Below, piece by piece: positions 1 to 8,672 of a stretch of 64,000 bases of DNA. Where the stretch lies: positions 434,001 through 498,000 of the forward strand of contig JACDOF010000001.1 in assembly GCA_017656235.1 (NCBI GenBank), written 5' to 3'. Positions within the stretch are counted from its first letter, which is position 1, and each line of letters starts with the position of its first letter. The translations under genes and the position numbers were made by a program. The notes beneath the pieces were generated by a model. That model was not told the DNA's origin and did not search any database. It saw only the letters and a list, made by a program, of their open reading frames with translations. Origin of the DNA: Brevibacillus sp. Its GTDB lineage: Bacteria > Bacillota > Bacilli > Brevibacillales > Brevibacillaceae.

Positions 1-205
1 TGCCTGACCAGCAAGGATGTACAACTGCCCGCTTCGAAAACGATCCGTGGGGGCGAGGGCAAACCGGCTCAGCATTTCAGTGTAGCACCGAGTTGCCCTC
101 GCTTTTCCCCACGTCCACGTTTCTTACGCTCGGTTGGTCAGGCAAAGGCGCTCGTCACGGACTATTGGCACCCTTCCCTTGGAAACAGGTTTTTCTGCAA
201 TCCGG
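1..205 (+). repeat. Dispersed fold-back repeat, copy 1 (cut by window start)
   Basis: Non-coding structured repeat. Nested inverted repeats are visible: TGCCTGACCA (1-10) with TGGTCAGGCA (135-144), CGTGGGG (46-52) with CCCCACG (107-113), and GCGAGGGCAA (53-62) with TTGCCCTCGC (93-102). The left arm (1-32) matches the reverse complement of about 40178-40208. The right part (113-203) matches 34588-34680 with roughly ten differences by eye. A terminator follows immediately. Confidence 0.8.
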
Positions 206-231
206 AACCGGGCATAGCCCGGTTTTTTTTT
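206..231 (+). terminator. Intrinsic terminator upstream of ymxH
   Basis: Perfect hairpin AACCGGGC-ata-GCCCGGTT followed by a run of T. It presumably ends the transcript of a gene lying left of the window. Confidence 0.9.
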
Positions 232-272
232 GCGTATGTAAGATAGCGAGACGGTGAGAGGGGGAGTCCAAC

Positions 273-530
273 ATGCGGCTGAGTGAGTTTGCCGGGAAAG
301 AGATTATCGATTTTGACAATGGAGAACGCATGGGTATTATCGGTGATTCCGATCTGGAGATTAACGACACGTCCGGTGAGATTACCTCGATCATTCTGCC
401 CGGCGGGTCGTTTTTTGGCTTCGGAAAGAAAAAGGAAGACGTAGTAATTCCCTGGAAGTCGATATTAAAGATCGGACCGGAGATGATTATTGTCGACCGC
501 TCTGGGGCCAGACAGGTGCACCGCCGATAA
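273..530 (+). CDS. ymxH: YlmC/YmxH family PRC-barrel sporulation protein
   Basis: Small 85-residue protein made of one PRC-barrel-like domain. It has the family pattern: an N-terminal MRLSEFAGKEIID, an acidic beta-strand core, a GFGKKKEDVVIPW segment and a KIGPEMIIVD segment. Its place directly upstream of dpaA is that of Bacillus ymxH. A purine-rich ribosome site (GAGAGGGGGAG) precedes the ATG. Members are expressed in sporulating cells, but the biochemical role is unknown. Family assignment is firm; function is not. Confidence 0.88.
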   Translation: MRLSEFAGKEIIDFDNGERMGIIGDSDLEINDTSGEITSIILPGGSFFGFGKKKEDVVIPWKSILKIGPEMIIVDRSGARQVHRR

Positions 531-606
531 GGGAGTAACAGGATGATTGACTCACGAATAGGATGGGGTAGACCGCAACGATTTCCGGGTACCTTTTTAC
601 CAACGG

Positions 607-633
607 AAAAACCTTTGCGTTTCGAGGTTTTCT
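607..633 (+). terminator. Weak hairpin between ymxH and dpaA
   Basis: AAAACCT (608-614) pairs with AGGTTTT (625-631), and the U-run is built into the 3' arm. It could be a weak terminator for ymxH or a leader hairpin of dpaA. The rest of the 135-base gap shows no clear sporulation-sigma promoter that I would call. Confidence 0.35.
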
Positions 634-665
634 TGCAGTAAAATGTACGGAAAGGGGAACGCAGC

Positions 666-1559
666 ATGCTAACGGGATATCATGTTGCCTTCATCGGTGG
701 AGATGCACGTCAACTGGAAGTGATCAAGAAATGCATCCAGCTCGACGCCGGTGTTACGCTGATTGGTTTTGACAACCTGGAGAGCAGCTTCAGCGGGGCA
801 ACAAAAAAAGCATTGACATGCGATGTGCTAAAAGATGTGGATGCCCTTATCCTGCCGATCGTAGGTACGGACGACCAGGGAAATGTGGAAAGCGTCTTCT
901 GTTCCAAACCTCTGCAGTTTTTGGAAGAGCACGTGGTGTGCCTCAAGAAGAACTGTGTCGTCTATACCGGAATGGCAAAACCGTATTTGCGCACACTGCT
1001 GACGAGACACAAGATTGCGCTTGTGGAACTTCTCGACAGAGACGATGTCGCCATTTACAACTCGATCCCCACCGTAGAAGGTGCCCTGATGATGGCCATT
1101 CAGAACACGGACATCACCATCCACGGTTCGCAGGTGATCGTCCTGGGATTGGGACGGGTCGGGATGTCGCTTGCACGCAGCCTGCATGCACTCGGCGCAA
1201 AGGTACGGGTAGGGGCCAAACGTCCGGAGCACATGGCACGCATATACGAAATGGGACTTACCCCGTTTCACATCAGTGAGCTGAAATATCAGGTTAGCAA
1301 TGTGGACATCATCTTCAACACGATTCCTCATCTGGTCATAACGGCTGAAGTGATCGCCCAAATGCTGCAAACAGCGCTGATCATCGACCTCGCCTCCAAA
1401 CCGGGAGGTACGGATTTTCGCTTTGCGGAACGCCGCGGCATCAAAGCCCTCCTGGCGCCTGGGTTGCCCGGAATCGTTGCGCCGAAAACGGCCGGGCAGA
1501 TTCTAGCCAATGCCTTGGCCCGGCTGATTGCGGAACAATCCCAAGACCGGGGGGAATGA
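666..1559 (+). CDS. dpaA: Dipicolinate synthase subunit A
   Basis: SpoVFA/DpaA, 297 residues. With DpaB it makes dipicolinic acid from the lysine-pathway intermediate 4-hydroxy-tetrahydrodipicolinate in the mother cell during sporulation. The N-terminal half is the family-specific domain (GYHVAFIGGDARQLE). A dinucleotide-binding Rossmann segment with GLGRVGMSLAR lies around residues 160-175. The start ATG has a GGAAAGGGGAA ribosome site. It overlaps or abuts dpaB and precedes asd, dapG and dapA, so DPA and lysine/diaminopimelate genes are grouped as in Bacillus. Confidence 0.95.
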   Translation: MLTGYHVAFIGGDARQLEVIKKCIQLDAGVTLIGFDNLESSFSGATKKALTCDVLKDVDALILPIVGTDDQGNVESVFCSKPLQFLEEHVVCLKKNCVVYTGMAKPYLRTLLTRHKIALVELLDRDDVAIYNSIPTVEGALMMAIQNTDITIHGSQVIVLGLGRVGMSLARSLHALGAKVRVGAKRPEHMARIYEMGLTPFHISELKYQVSNVDIIFNTIPHLVITAEVIAQMLQTALIIDLASKPGGTDFRFAERRGIKALLAPGLPGIVAPKTAGQILANALARLIAEQSQDRGE

Positions 1560-1561
1560 TC

Positions 1562-2161
1562 GTGAGCGATTTGAGAGGAAAAACTGTCGGTTTTGGCCTG
1601 ACCGGCTCTCACTGCACGTTTGAAGAGACAATGCCGCAGATCAAGCGGTTGGTTGATGCCGGTGCGAGAGTAATCCCCGTGATTACCCAGACGATTCTAA
1701 GCACGGATACACGCTTTGGCACATCGGAAGGGTGGCAGAAGCAGCTTGTCGAGATTACCGGCGAGAAGATCATCTCCAGCATTCCGGAAGCGGAACCACT
1801 GGGACCATCCAGACTGCTTGATTTAATGGTGATAGCCCCTTGTACCGGCAATACGACCAGCAGGTTGGCCAACGCGATCACGGACAGTCCTGTCCTGATG
1901 GCGGCCAAAGCCACACTGCGCAACCTGCGTCCGGTGGTACTGGCCATTTCCACCAATGACGGACTGGGGCTGAACGGGGTGAACATTGCCAAACTGCTTG
2001 CGACCAAAAACATCTACTTTGTGCCGTTTGGCCAGGATGCACCTGACAAGAAGCCGAACTCGCTGGTCGCCCGTATGGATTTGATCAAAGAGACATGCGA
2101 AGCGGCGCTGGAAGGTCGACAACTGCAGCCGTTACTGATTGAACGATTTCAGTATTCCTAA
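1562..2161 (+). CDS. dpaB: Dipicolinate synthase subunit B (flavoprotein)
   Basis: SpoVFB/DpaB, a flavoprotein-fold partner of DpaA. The motif GFGLTGSHCTFEE is near the N-terminus, and MVIAPCTGNTTSRLANAITDS is the flavin-binding-like core. An ATG at 1556 overlaps the dpaA stop. I prefer GTG 1562: it gives the family N-terminus MSDLRGK, gives 199 residues as in B. subtilis, and sits about 8 bases after a GGGGGG ribosome site. It acts in the mother cell during spore maturation. Confidence 0.93.
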   Translation: MSDLRGKTVGFGLTGSHCTFEETMPQIKRLVDAGARVIPVITQTILSTDTRFGTSEGWQKQLVEITGEKIISSIPEAEPLGPSRLLDLMVIAPCTGNTTSRLANAITDSPVLMAAKATLRNLRPVVLAISTNDGLGLNGVNIAKLLATKNIYFVPFGQDAPDKKPNSLVARMDLIKETCEAALEGRQLQPLLIERFQYS

Positions 2162-2205
2162 TACTTTCATTTCGATAACCTTACACATCTAGGAGGAGAG
2201 ACCAT

Positions 2206-3246
2206 ATGGAGAACCAGACGAAGTATACCGTTGCTGTAGTTGGTGCGACTGGTGCCGTCGGTCAACAAATGATTTCGCTGTTGGAGCAGCGCAATTTTCC
2301 CGTTGGGCGGCTGAAGCCGCTTGCTTCTGCGCGTTCAGCAGGGAAAACCATCCGGTTCCGGGGAGAAGAGGTCCTGATCGAGGAGGCCAGGCCGGAAAGC
2401 TTTGCCGGCGTTGATTACGCCCTGTTTAGTGCCGGAGGTGCGATTTCCAAGGAGTTGGCTCCGCATGCCGTAGCTCATGGCGCAGTCGTAATCGACAATA
2501 CCAGCGCATACCGGATGGACCCGGACGTGCCTTTGGTCGTGCCGGAGGTAAACATGGCTGCGGCGCGTCAGCACAAAGGGATTATTGCCAATCCAAACTG
2601 CTCCACTATTCAGATGGTTTGTGCGCTGAAGCCCTTGTACGACCGTTATGGCATTGACCGAATCATCGTCTCTACCTATCAGGCCGTTTCCGGAGCGGGT
2701 GCTTCGGCGATTGAGGAACTGCTGACCCAGACCCGGGACGTACTGGACGGCAAAGAGCCGCAGGCCAACATTCTGCCGGTTGGCAAGCTGCCCGTACATT
2801 ACCCGATAGCGTTTAACGCCATTCCACAGATTGACGTGTTCACGGAAAACGGGTACACCTTTGAAGAGATGAAAATGGTCAACGAGACGAAAAAAATCCT
2901 CGGCGACCCCGAAGTCAAAGTGGCCGCTACGTGCGTCCGCCTGCCAATCGTCAAGGGGCACAGCGAATCGGTCTACGTGGAACTGAAGCAGGATTACGAG
3001 TTGGAGGAAGTATTTGCACTGCTTAACGAGGCGCCTGGCGTGGTGCTGGTGGATTCCCCTGAGGAACAGCGCTATCCGCTGGCTCTTGACTGCGCGGGCA
3101 AGCTGGAGGTGTTTGTCGGCCGTGTCCGCCGCGACCTGACTCATCCGCGCGGACTGCATATGTGGGTTGTATCGGACAACTTGCTCAAAGGCGCTGCCTG
3201 GAATACGGTGCAAATCGCGGAGGAACTGATCAAGGACAGACAGTAG
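2206..3246 (+). CDS. asd: Aspartate-semialdehyde dehydrogenase
   Basis: 346 residues. It reduces beta-aspartyl phosphate with NADPH to aspartate semialdehyde, the branch point to lysine, diaminopimelate, threonine and methionine. The N-terminal NADP-binding motif is VVGATGAVGQQM. The catalytic cysteine lies in NPNCSTIQM (about residue 130), followed by QAVSGAGASAIEEL. A strong AGGAGGAGAG ribosome site precedes the ATG. The dapG start lies 12 bases after the stop, so the two are surely co-transcribed. Confidence 0.97.
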   Translation: MENQTKYTVAVVGATGAVGQQMISLLEQRNFPVGRLKPLASARSAGKTIRFRGEEVLIEEARPESFAGVDYALFSAGGAISKELAPHAVAHGAVVIDNTSAYRMDPDVPLVVPEVNMAAARQHKGIIANPNCSTIQMVCALKPLYDRYGIDRIIVSTYQAVSGAGASAIEELLTQTRDVLDGKEPQANILPVGKLPVHYPIAFNAIPQIDVFTENGYTFEEMKMVNETKKILGDPEVKVAATCVRLPIVKGHSESVYVELKQDYELEEVFALLNEAPGVVLVDSPEEQRYPLALDCAGKLEVFVGRVRRDLTHPRGLHMWVVSDNLLKGAAWNTVQIAEELIKDRQ

Positions 3247-3258
3247 GAGAGAGGTTCA

Positions 3259-4521
3259 ATGAGAATTCTCGTCCAGAAGTTTGGCGGTTCTTCGCTTACT
3301 ACTCAGGATTGCCGGGAACGGGCGATCCACCACATTGCCAAGGCGCACCGTGAGGGATATGCTCTGGTGGTGGTTGTCTCCGCGATGGGACGCAAGGGTG
3401 ATCCTTACGCCACGGATACATTGCTGCAGATGATACAAGAAAACGGGGACAAACTCCCGCCGCGCGAAACCGATTTGCTGCTGCACACGGGTGAGATCAT
3501 TTCCGCTGCTGTACTCTGCAGCATGCTGCACGCCCGAGGAATCAAAAGCACCGTATTGACGGGCGGCCAGGCGAACATCATCACCTCTGATGACTATACC
3601 AATGCCTACGTTTACACGATTGATCCCAACCGGATCAAACAAGAGCTGGAACGGGGGCATGTGGTGATCGTACCAGGGTTTCAGGGACGCACGGTAGACT
3701 GGGAGATCACCACGCTCGGCAGAGGCGGCAGCGACACGACGGCCACCGCCCTCGGCGTAGCCTTGGGAGCGGAGATGGTAGACATTTTTACCGATGTAAA
3801 CGGGATCATGACGGCAGATCCGCGCATCGTGGAAGAAGCACAACCGCTTACCTCCGTAACCTACACGGAAATCTGCAACATGGCCCATTTGGGGGCTAAG
3901 GTGATTCATCCGCGTGCCGTAGAAATAGCGATGCAAACGAATGTTCCAATCCGCGTTCGTTCCACCTTTTCGGATGATCCTGGCACGCTGGTGTCGTCGC
4001 TTCAATACGCCGGACAGATGGACGGACAAATTAACGATCGCTTGGTCATCGGCATTGCACATGTTGAGAATCTCACGCAGATCAAGGTTTTTGCCAAAGA
4101 GGGGCAGTACGATACCCAGCTGCACGTGTTTAAGGCCATGGCCACCAACGGAATCAGCGTCGATTTTATCAACGTCAACCCCCGAGGCGTAGCCTATACC
4201 GTTCACGATCGGATGGCCGACAAGGCCTCGGGTATTCTAAGCGAGATGGGGTATGAGCCGCAGTTGCTGAGGGAGTGTGCCAAAGTATCGGTGATCGGCG
4301 CCGGAATTGCCGGCGTGCCGGGAGTGATGGCACAGATCGTGGAAGCGCTGACCAACCATGACATACCCATTCTGCAGTCTGCCGATTCGCATACCACCAT
4401 CTGGGTGCTGGTACGACAGACGGACATGGTAAAGGCTGTTCGAGCCCTCCATCGCCAGTTTCAACTGCACAAACGGACGGCAGAATCCCAAACGTACACG
4501 AGTGAAAGCAAGACCAACTGA
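3259..4521 (+). CDS. dapG: Aspartate kinase (DapG type)
   Basis: 420 residues. It phosphorylates aspartate in the first step of the diaminopimelate/lysine branch. The N-terminal kinase motif is VQKFGGSSL (residues 4-12), TTLGRGGSDTTA is the nucleotide/substrate site near residue 155, and two ACT domains form the C-terminal third. Location between asd and dapA is that of B. subtilis dapG, the diaminopimelate-sensitive isozyme. Feedback specificity is inferred from synteny, not from residues. Confidence 0.95.
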   Translation: MRILVQKFGGSSLTTQDCRERAIHHIAKAHREGYALVVVVSAMGRKGDPYATDTLLQMIQENGDKLPPRETDLLLHTGEIISAAVLCSMLHARGIKSTVLTGGQANIITSDDYTNAYVYTIDPNRIKQELERGHVVIVPGFQGRTVDWEITTLGRGGSDTTATALGVALGAEMVDIFTDVNGIMTADPRIVEEAQPLTSVTYTEICNMAHLGAKVIHPRAVEIAMQTNVPIRVRSTFSDDPGTLVSSLQYAGQMDGQINDRLVIGIAHVENLTQIKVFAKEGQYDTQLHVFKAMATNGISVDFINVNPRGVAYTVHDRMADKASGILSEMGYEPQLLRECAKVSVIGAGIAGVPGVMAQIVEALTNHDIPILQSADSHTTIWVLVRQTDMVKAVRALHRQFQLHKRTAESQTYTSESKTN

Positions 4522-4621
4522 CGCCTCACATATCATCGCATTTGGACAGGTAACAATTCCTGGGAGTTCTCGTTCCATGAACGTTACATCACGGTTCACA
4601 GGGGAAAGGATTGATTAAGTA

Positions 4622-5488
4622 GTGGCACGTTTTGGACGACTGGTAACTGCAATGGTGACGCCGTTTGACGACACCTTGCAAATTGACTTCTCGAGAACGG
4701 AGCGGCTGATAGATCACTTGCTCGCTACCGGGACAACAGCTCTTGTCGTCAGCGGTACAACAGGCGAATCACCGACGCTGTCGCATCAGGAGAAGCTGTC
4801 TCTCTTGCGGCACGTAGTTCGCTACACCAATGGCCGCTGCCCTGTGATCGTCGGCACGGGTAGCAACAATACGATGAACAGCATTGAGCTGACCCAGGAA
4901 GCGGAGCGGGCGGGTGCGGACGCAGTTATGCTGGTGGCACCGTACTACAATCGCCCTTCACAAGAAGGATTGTATCAACATTTTAAAAGTATCGCCGAAT
5001 CTACTTCTTTGCCGGTGATGCTCTACAACGTTCCGGGGCGTACGGGCGTCAACATGTCCGCAGAGACGACGCTGAAACTGGCGCAGCTTCCCAATGTGGT
5101 CTGCGTGAAGGAAGCATCTGGCAACCTGTCCCAAATGGCCAAGATCATTGAGCATGCACCGGAAGGCTTTGAACTGTACAGTGGCGACGATGCCTTGACA
5201 TTGCCGGTGCTTGCAATCGGCGGCGTGGGAATCGTCAGCGTGGCCAGCCACGTGATCGGCAGCGAGATGATTCGGATGATCGAACAATTCTTTGCCGGCA
5301 ACCATCAGGAAGCAGCAGCCCTTCATCGTAAATTGCTGCCCGTTTTTGAAGGGTTGTTCGCTTATCCCAGTCCGTCTCCGACAAAGGCGGCGCTTGACAA
5401 GATGGGCATTCCTGTAGGCGGTGTCCGTTTGCCGCTTGTACCACTGAATGAGCAGGAGCGCGCTTTTGTGCATTCCCTTATCCAATAA
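4622..5488 (+). CDS. dapA: 4-hydroxy-tetrahydrodipicolinate synthase
   Basis: 288 residues. It condenses pyruvate with aspartate semialdehyde, giving the precursor used both for diaminopimelate (cell wall, lysine) and by DpaA/B for dipicolinate. Visible motifs are VVSGTTGESPTLS (substrate site), MLYNVPGRTGVNM (Tyr of the catalytic triad), and VCVKEASGNLSQM with the Schiff-base lysine near residue 162. The start is GTG, about 12 bases after AAAGGA. A 100-base gap with no clear terminator separates it from dapG. Confidence 0.96.
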   Translation: MARFGRLVTAMVTPFDDTLQIDFSRTERLIDHLLATGTTALVVSGTTGESPTLSHQEKLSLLRHVVRYTNGRCPVIVGTGSNNTMNSIELTQEAERAGADAVMLVAPYYNRPSQEGLYQHFKSIAESTSLPVMLYNVPGRTGVNMSAETTLKLAQLPNVVCVKEASGNLSQMAKIIEHAPEGFELYSGDDALTLPVLAIGGVGIVSVASHVIGSEMIRMIEQFFAGNHQEAAALHRKLLPVFEGLFAYPSPSPTKAALDKMGIPVGGVRLPLVPLNEQERAFVHSLIQ

Positions 5489-5522
5489 GTTATAGAACGG
5501 ACTCTGCTCCGCCAAGGAAGCT

Positions 5523-5586
5523 GCACCCCTCATCATCGGCATTCAACCGCTTTGGTTGAGATGCCTGTATTGGGGGGTGTCTTTTC
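5523..5586 (+). terminator. Terminator after dapA
   Basis: Two-level hairpin. The outer stem is GCACCCC (5523-5529) with the GGGGTGT ending at 5580. The inner stem is GGCATTCAACC with GGTTGAGATGCC. It is followed by CTTTT. It closes the asd-dapG-dapA transcript. Confidence 0.8.
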
Positions 5587-5627
5587 TGTTCGTTCCAAAA
5601 CTGTCTATAGTAACGTATTTTTCTTGG

Positions 5628-5657
5628 TTGTTTTCTTGTTTTCAAATCGGGTATAAT
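5628..5657 (+). promoter_or_regulatory. SigA-type promoter of rnjB
   Basis: TTGTTT (-35, 5628-5633), an 18-base spacer and TATAAT (-10, 5652-5657), about 70 bases upstream of the rnjB start and after the dapA terminator. Confidence 0.65.
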
Positions 5658-5726
5658 GTGGATAAGTGTTTTGGGGCGGTTGTTTCTAAGTATGTAGCGG
5701 ACAACTAAATATAGGAGGTACACATA

Positions 5727-7403
5727 TTGGCGAAGTCCAATCATTCCATTCTCATTTTCGCCTTGGGCGGAGTAGGCGAAATTGGGAAGAACATGTACGT
5801 GATTCAATGCGACGATGACATCGTCGTGATTGATGCTGGGTTAAAATTCCCAGAGGAAGAAATGCTGGGCATTGACATGGTCATACCCGATATCACGTAC
5901 CTGGAGGAAAACCGCGAGAAAGTGCGCGGCATCATCATCACGCACGGACATGAGGACCATATCGGTGGCCTCCCGTACGTGCTGCGCCATGTCAACGTTC
6001 CGATTTACGCAACCAAACTGACGCTCGGCTTAATCGAAGCCAAACTGAAAGAAAGCGGCATGCTGAACGAAACCAAACGATACCTGATCAACAAGGATTC
6101 AGAGATTCGGCTCGGCAGGTTGAAAGCTACCTTCTTTCGCACCAACCACAGCATTCCCGATTCGGTTGGTGTCTGTATTGATACGCCGGAGGGACTCATT
6201 GTTCACACAGGCGATTTCAAATTTGACCAGACGCCCGTCAACAATCAGACAGCCGACTTGGCCAAAATGGCGGAAATCGGAGCGCGGGGTGTGCTGTGCC
6301 TGCTGTCGGACAGTACCAATGCCGAACGGCCAGGCTTCACGGGTTCAGAGCGTGCAGTCGGGGAAGCGATCAAAGATGTTTTTAGCAAAGCGACGGGACG
6401 GATTGTCGTATCGACGTTTGCGTCCAACGTTCACCGCATCCAACAAGTATTTGACGCCGCTTACGAACACGACCGCAAAGTAGCAATTGTCGGCCGCAGC
6501 ATGGTGAACGTGATCAACATCAGCATGGAGCTTGGTTATTTGCATGCTCCCGACGGATTACTCGTGGAGCCGGACGAAGTAAACAAGCTGCCGGCAGAAA
6601 AAGTGGTCATCCTGTCGACAGGAAGTCAAGGGGAGCCGATGTCCGCGCTCACCCGCATGGCCCGATCCGCCCATCGGAAACTGGACATCCTGCCGGGTGA
6701 CACCGTGGTAATCGCGGCAACACCTATTCCCGGAAACGAAAAGTACGTTGCCCGGACGATCGACCAACTTTATCGGATTGGGGCTGAAGTGATTTACGGC
6801 GGACACGGGCCAAACGGAACCGTGCACGTTTCCGGACACGGCAGTCAGGAAGATTTGCGCCTGATGCTGAACCTGATGAAACCCAAGTTCTTCATTCCCA
6901 TCCACGGTGAGTACCGCATGCTGCGCATGCACGGTATTCTTGCCGAACAGGTGGGCGTACCGCCTGAGAACATTTTTCTTTTGGACAACGGGGATACCGT
7001 GGAGATTTCTGGCGGCAAGGCCCGTTACGGTCCCAAAGTGCATGTCGGCAACGTTCTGATCGACGGTCTTGGCGTCGGCGATGTCGGCAACATCGTACTG
7101 CGTGACCGAAAACTTCTTTCACAAGACGGAATTCTGGTAGTTGTCGTTACACTTAGCAAACAAAACGGAACGATTTTGTCCGGTCCAGACATCATTTCGC
7201 GCGGCTTTGTCTACGTGCGTGAGTCAGAAGAATTGCTGGATGAGGCAAATCGTATCGTTACCCAAACACTGCAAAAATGCGTTGAAGAAAACGTCAACGA
7301 ATGGTCTTCCCTGAAAAATAACGTCAAAGATGCCTTGGGCCGCTACCTGTACGATCAAACGCGGAGGCGGCCAATGATCCTGCCGATCATCATGGAGGTA
7401 TAA
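5727..7403 (+). CDS. rnjB: Ribonuclease J (RnjB position)
   Basis: 558 residues, a metallo-beta-lactamase/beta-CASP ribonuclease of RNA decay and processing. The Zn-binding HGHEDH motif is intact (His73, His75, Asp77, His78), with further candidate ligands at His141 and Asp163. The C-terminal beta-CASP and RNase J C-terminal domains are full length. Location between dapA and tepA corresponds to B. subtilis rnjB (RNase J2). Translation starts at TTG, 7 bases after AGGAGGT. Whether it is J1-like or J2-like in activity cannot be decided here. Confidence 0.9.
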   Translation: MAKSNHSILIFALGGVGEIGKNMYVIQCDDDIVVIDAGLKFPEEEMLGIDMVIPDITYLEENREKVRGIIITHGHEDHIGGLPYVLRHVNVPIYATKLTLGLIEAKLKESGMLNETKRYLINKDSEIRLGRLKATFFRTNHSIPDSVGVCIDTPEGLIVHTGDFKFDQTPVNNQTADLAKMAEIGARGVLCLLSDSTNAERPGFTGSERAVGEAIKDVFSKATGRIVVSTFASNVHRIQQVFDAAYEHDRKVAIVGRSMVNVINISMELGYLHAPDGLLVEPDEVNKLPAEKVVILSTGSQGEPMSALTRMARSAHRKLDILPGDTVVIAATPIPGNEKYVARTIDQLYRIGAEVIYGGHGPNGTVHVSGHGSQEDLRLMLNLMKPKFFIPIHGEYRMLRMHGILAEQVGVPPENIFLLDNGDTVEISGGKARYGPKVHVGNVLIDGLGVGDVGNIVLRDRKLLSQDGILVVVVTLSKQNGTILSGPDIISRGFVYVRESEELLDEANRIVTQTLQKCVEENVNEWSSLKNNVKDALGRYLYDQTRRRPMILPIIMEV

Positions 7404-7412
7404 AAGGAAGGC

Positions 7413-7440
7413 AAAAGAGCAGCGCTGGACGCTGCTCTTT
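7413..7440 (+). terminator. Terminator after rnjB
   Basis: Perfect 10-base stem AAGAGCAGCG-ctgga-CGCTGCTCTT followed by a short T-rich tail. Confidence 0.8.
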
Positions 7441-7473
7441 CCCGTTTCGCACGGCGCATGAATCATCCTCATC

Positions 7474-7492
7474 CTAACCATACTATGGTTAG
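7474..7492 (+). promoter_or_regulatory. Palindrome next to the tepA ribosome site
   Basis: CTAACCAT-act-ATGGTTAG, a perfect 8-base inverted repeat ending 3 bases before AAGGAGGT. It could be an operator or an RNA hairpin that modulates access to the ribosome site. No regulator is identified. Confidence 0.45.
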
Positions 7493-7508
7493 TTAAGGAG
7501 GTCTTGAC

Positions 7509-8339
7509 ATGCCCAATACGCCAGTTAACGAGTATTTGAACAAAACATCCCTTGGTCCTAATCAACCGCCGGATACACCGCCGCCGCATCCGCCGGTCAC
7601 ACCACCGCAACCGCCCGCCGCACCACCCCAACCGCCAGACATGGCACCTGGCGACGATCCAAAAAAACGCGTGCTGGATACAATCAGCCAACTGGGGCAA
7701 ACCAATGTCCCGCAGTTGGACAGCAACATTTACTGTCTATCCATCATCGGTCAAGTCGAGGGGCATATTCAACTGCCTCCGCAAAACAAAACAACCAAAT
7801 ACGAACATATTATTCCGCAGTTGGTCGCCGCCGAACAAAATGCCAAGGTGGAAGGGATTCTGTGCATCCTGAATACCGTAGGAGGAGACGTGGAAGCGGG
7901 ACTGGCCATTGCCGAAATGATTGCCTCTCTGTCCAAACCGGTCGTTACGCTTGTGCTGGGTGGCGGACACAGCATTGGTGTACCAATCGCAGTCGCGGGC
8001 AACTATTCATTCATTGCGGAGACCGCCACGATGACCATCCATCCGATCCGCCTGACCGGACTCGTGATCGGCGTACCGCAAACCTTTGAATACCTGGATA
8101 AGATGCAGGACAGAGTAGTCAGTTTTGTCGCCCGCAATTCCAAGATATCCGAGCAGCAGTTCCGCGATTTGATGATGGCCACCGGGCAGCTGACGCGTGA
8201 CATCGGTACCAATGTGATCGGATCGGATGCCGTCAAGTACGGGTTGATCGACGAAGTAGGGGGACTGGGCAACGCTCTGAAAAAATTGAACGAACTGATC
8301 GAAAAGAAACGCGCTGAACAGCAGGTGATACAGCAATGA
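7509..8339 (+). CDS. tepA: ClpP-like protease TepA
   Basis: 276 residues of the ClpP/crotonase fold, in the translocation-enhancing protein family. Residues about 20-55 form a proline-rich tract ([19 protein letters not shown]), then the ClpP-like core follows. The GGGHSIGVP motif carries the presumed nucleophilic serine, and a downstream TIHPIRL segment carries a histidine. It overlaps ylzJ by four bases (ATGA). In B. subtilis the homologue is linked to protein export and to degradation of spore proteins at germination. The substrate here is unknown. Confidence 0.9.
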   Translation: MPNTPVNEYLNKTSLGPNQPPDTPPPHPPVTPPQPPAAPPQPPDMAPGDDPKKRVLDTISQLGQTNVPQLDSNIYCLSIIGQVEGHIQLPPQNKTTKYEHIIPQLVAAEQNAKVEGILCILNTVGGDVEAGLAIAEMIASLSKPVVTLVLGGGHSIGVPIAVAGNYSFIAETATMTIHPIRLTGLVIGVPQTFEYLDKMQDRVVSFVARNSKISEQQFRDLMMATGQLTRDIGTNVIGSDAVKYGLIDEVGGLGNALKKLNELIEKKRAEQQVIQQ

Positions 8340-8566
8340 TCATCCATTCCGTCGTCCCGTTGGAACTGGTATTTGAAAATTACGAACAAAATGGACGGCA
8401 AAACATACGAGAACTAACCTTCCCCGGTGGAGTCACGATGTTGGTGGAAGAGACCGGTAGTTTTGAAGGAACAATCGTCCGTCTGATCAGTCCCAATCCG
8501 CAGGACTACCTCAATCCGCGTCTTGCCCCCGGACAAAAAATTCGTTTTCGACCCGATTTCTCATAA
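8336..8566 (+). CDS. ylzJ: YlzJ-like small protein
   Basis: 76 residues, starting inside the tepA stop (ATGA overlap), which indicates translational coupling. It begins [14 protein letters not shown] and ends [12 protein letters not shown], typical of YlzJ-like proteins found between tepA and the ftsK/spoIIIE gene in Bacilli. No catalytic motif or membrane segment is visible. Function is unknown. Confidence 0.85.
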   Translation: MIIHSVVPLELVFENYEQNGRQNIRELTFPGGVTMLVEETGSFEGTIVRLISPNPQDYLNPRLAPGQKIRFRPDFS

Positions 8567-8576
8567 GCATCTCCTG

Positions 8577-8604
8577 TATTTCTGATATTTTCCTGTGGTA
8601 TACT
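8577..8604 (+). promoter_or_regulatory. Possible promoter of the ftsK/spoIIIE gene
   Basis: A good -10 TATACT (8599-8604) with a poor -35. It lies upstream of the hairpin at 8622-8648, so any transcript from here would read into that hairpin first. Confidence 0.4.
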
Positions 8605-8621
8605 AGATTTGCGCAGCTTGT

Positions 8622-8648
8622 GCAGCCGAAAAAGATCGGCTGCCTTTT
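8622..8648 (+). terminator. Hairpin terminator or attenuator before ftsK
   Basis: GCAGCCG-aaaaagat-CGGCTGC then CTTTT. It ends the tepA-ylzJ transcript. If the TATACT at 8599 is used, it would act as a leader attenuator of the ftsK/spoIIIE gene. Confidence 0.75.
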
Positions 8649-8672
8649 CATTCTAGACAGGGGAGGCATGCC

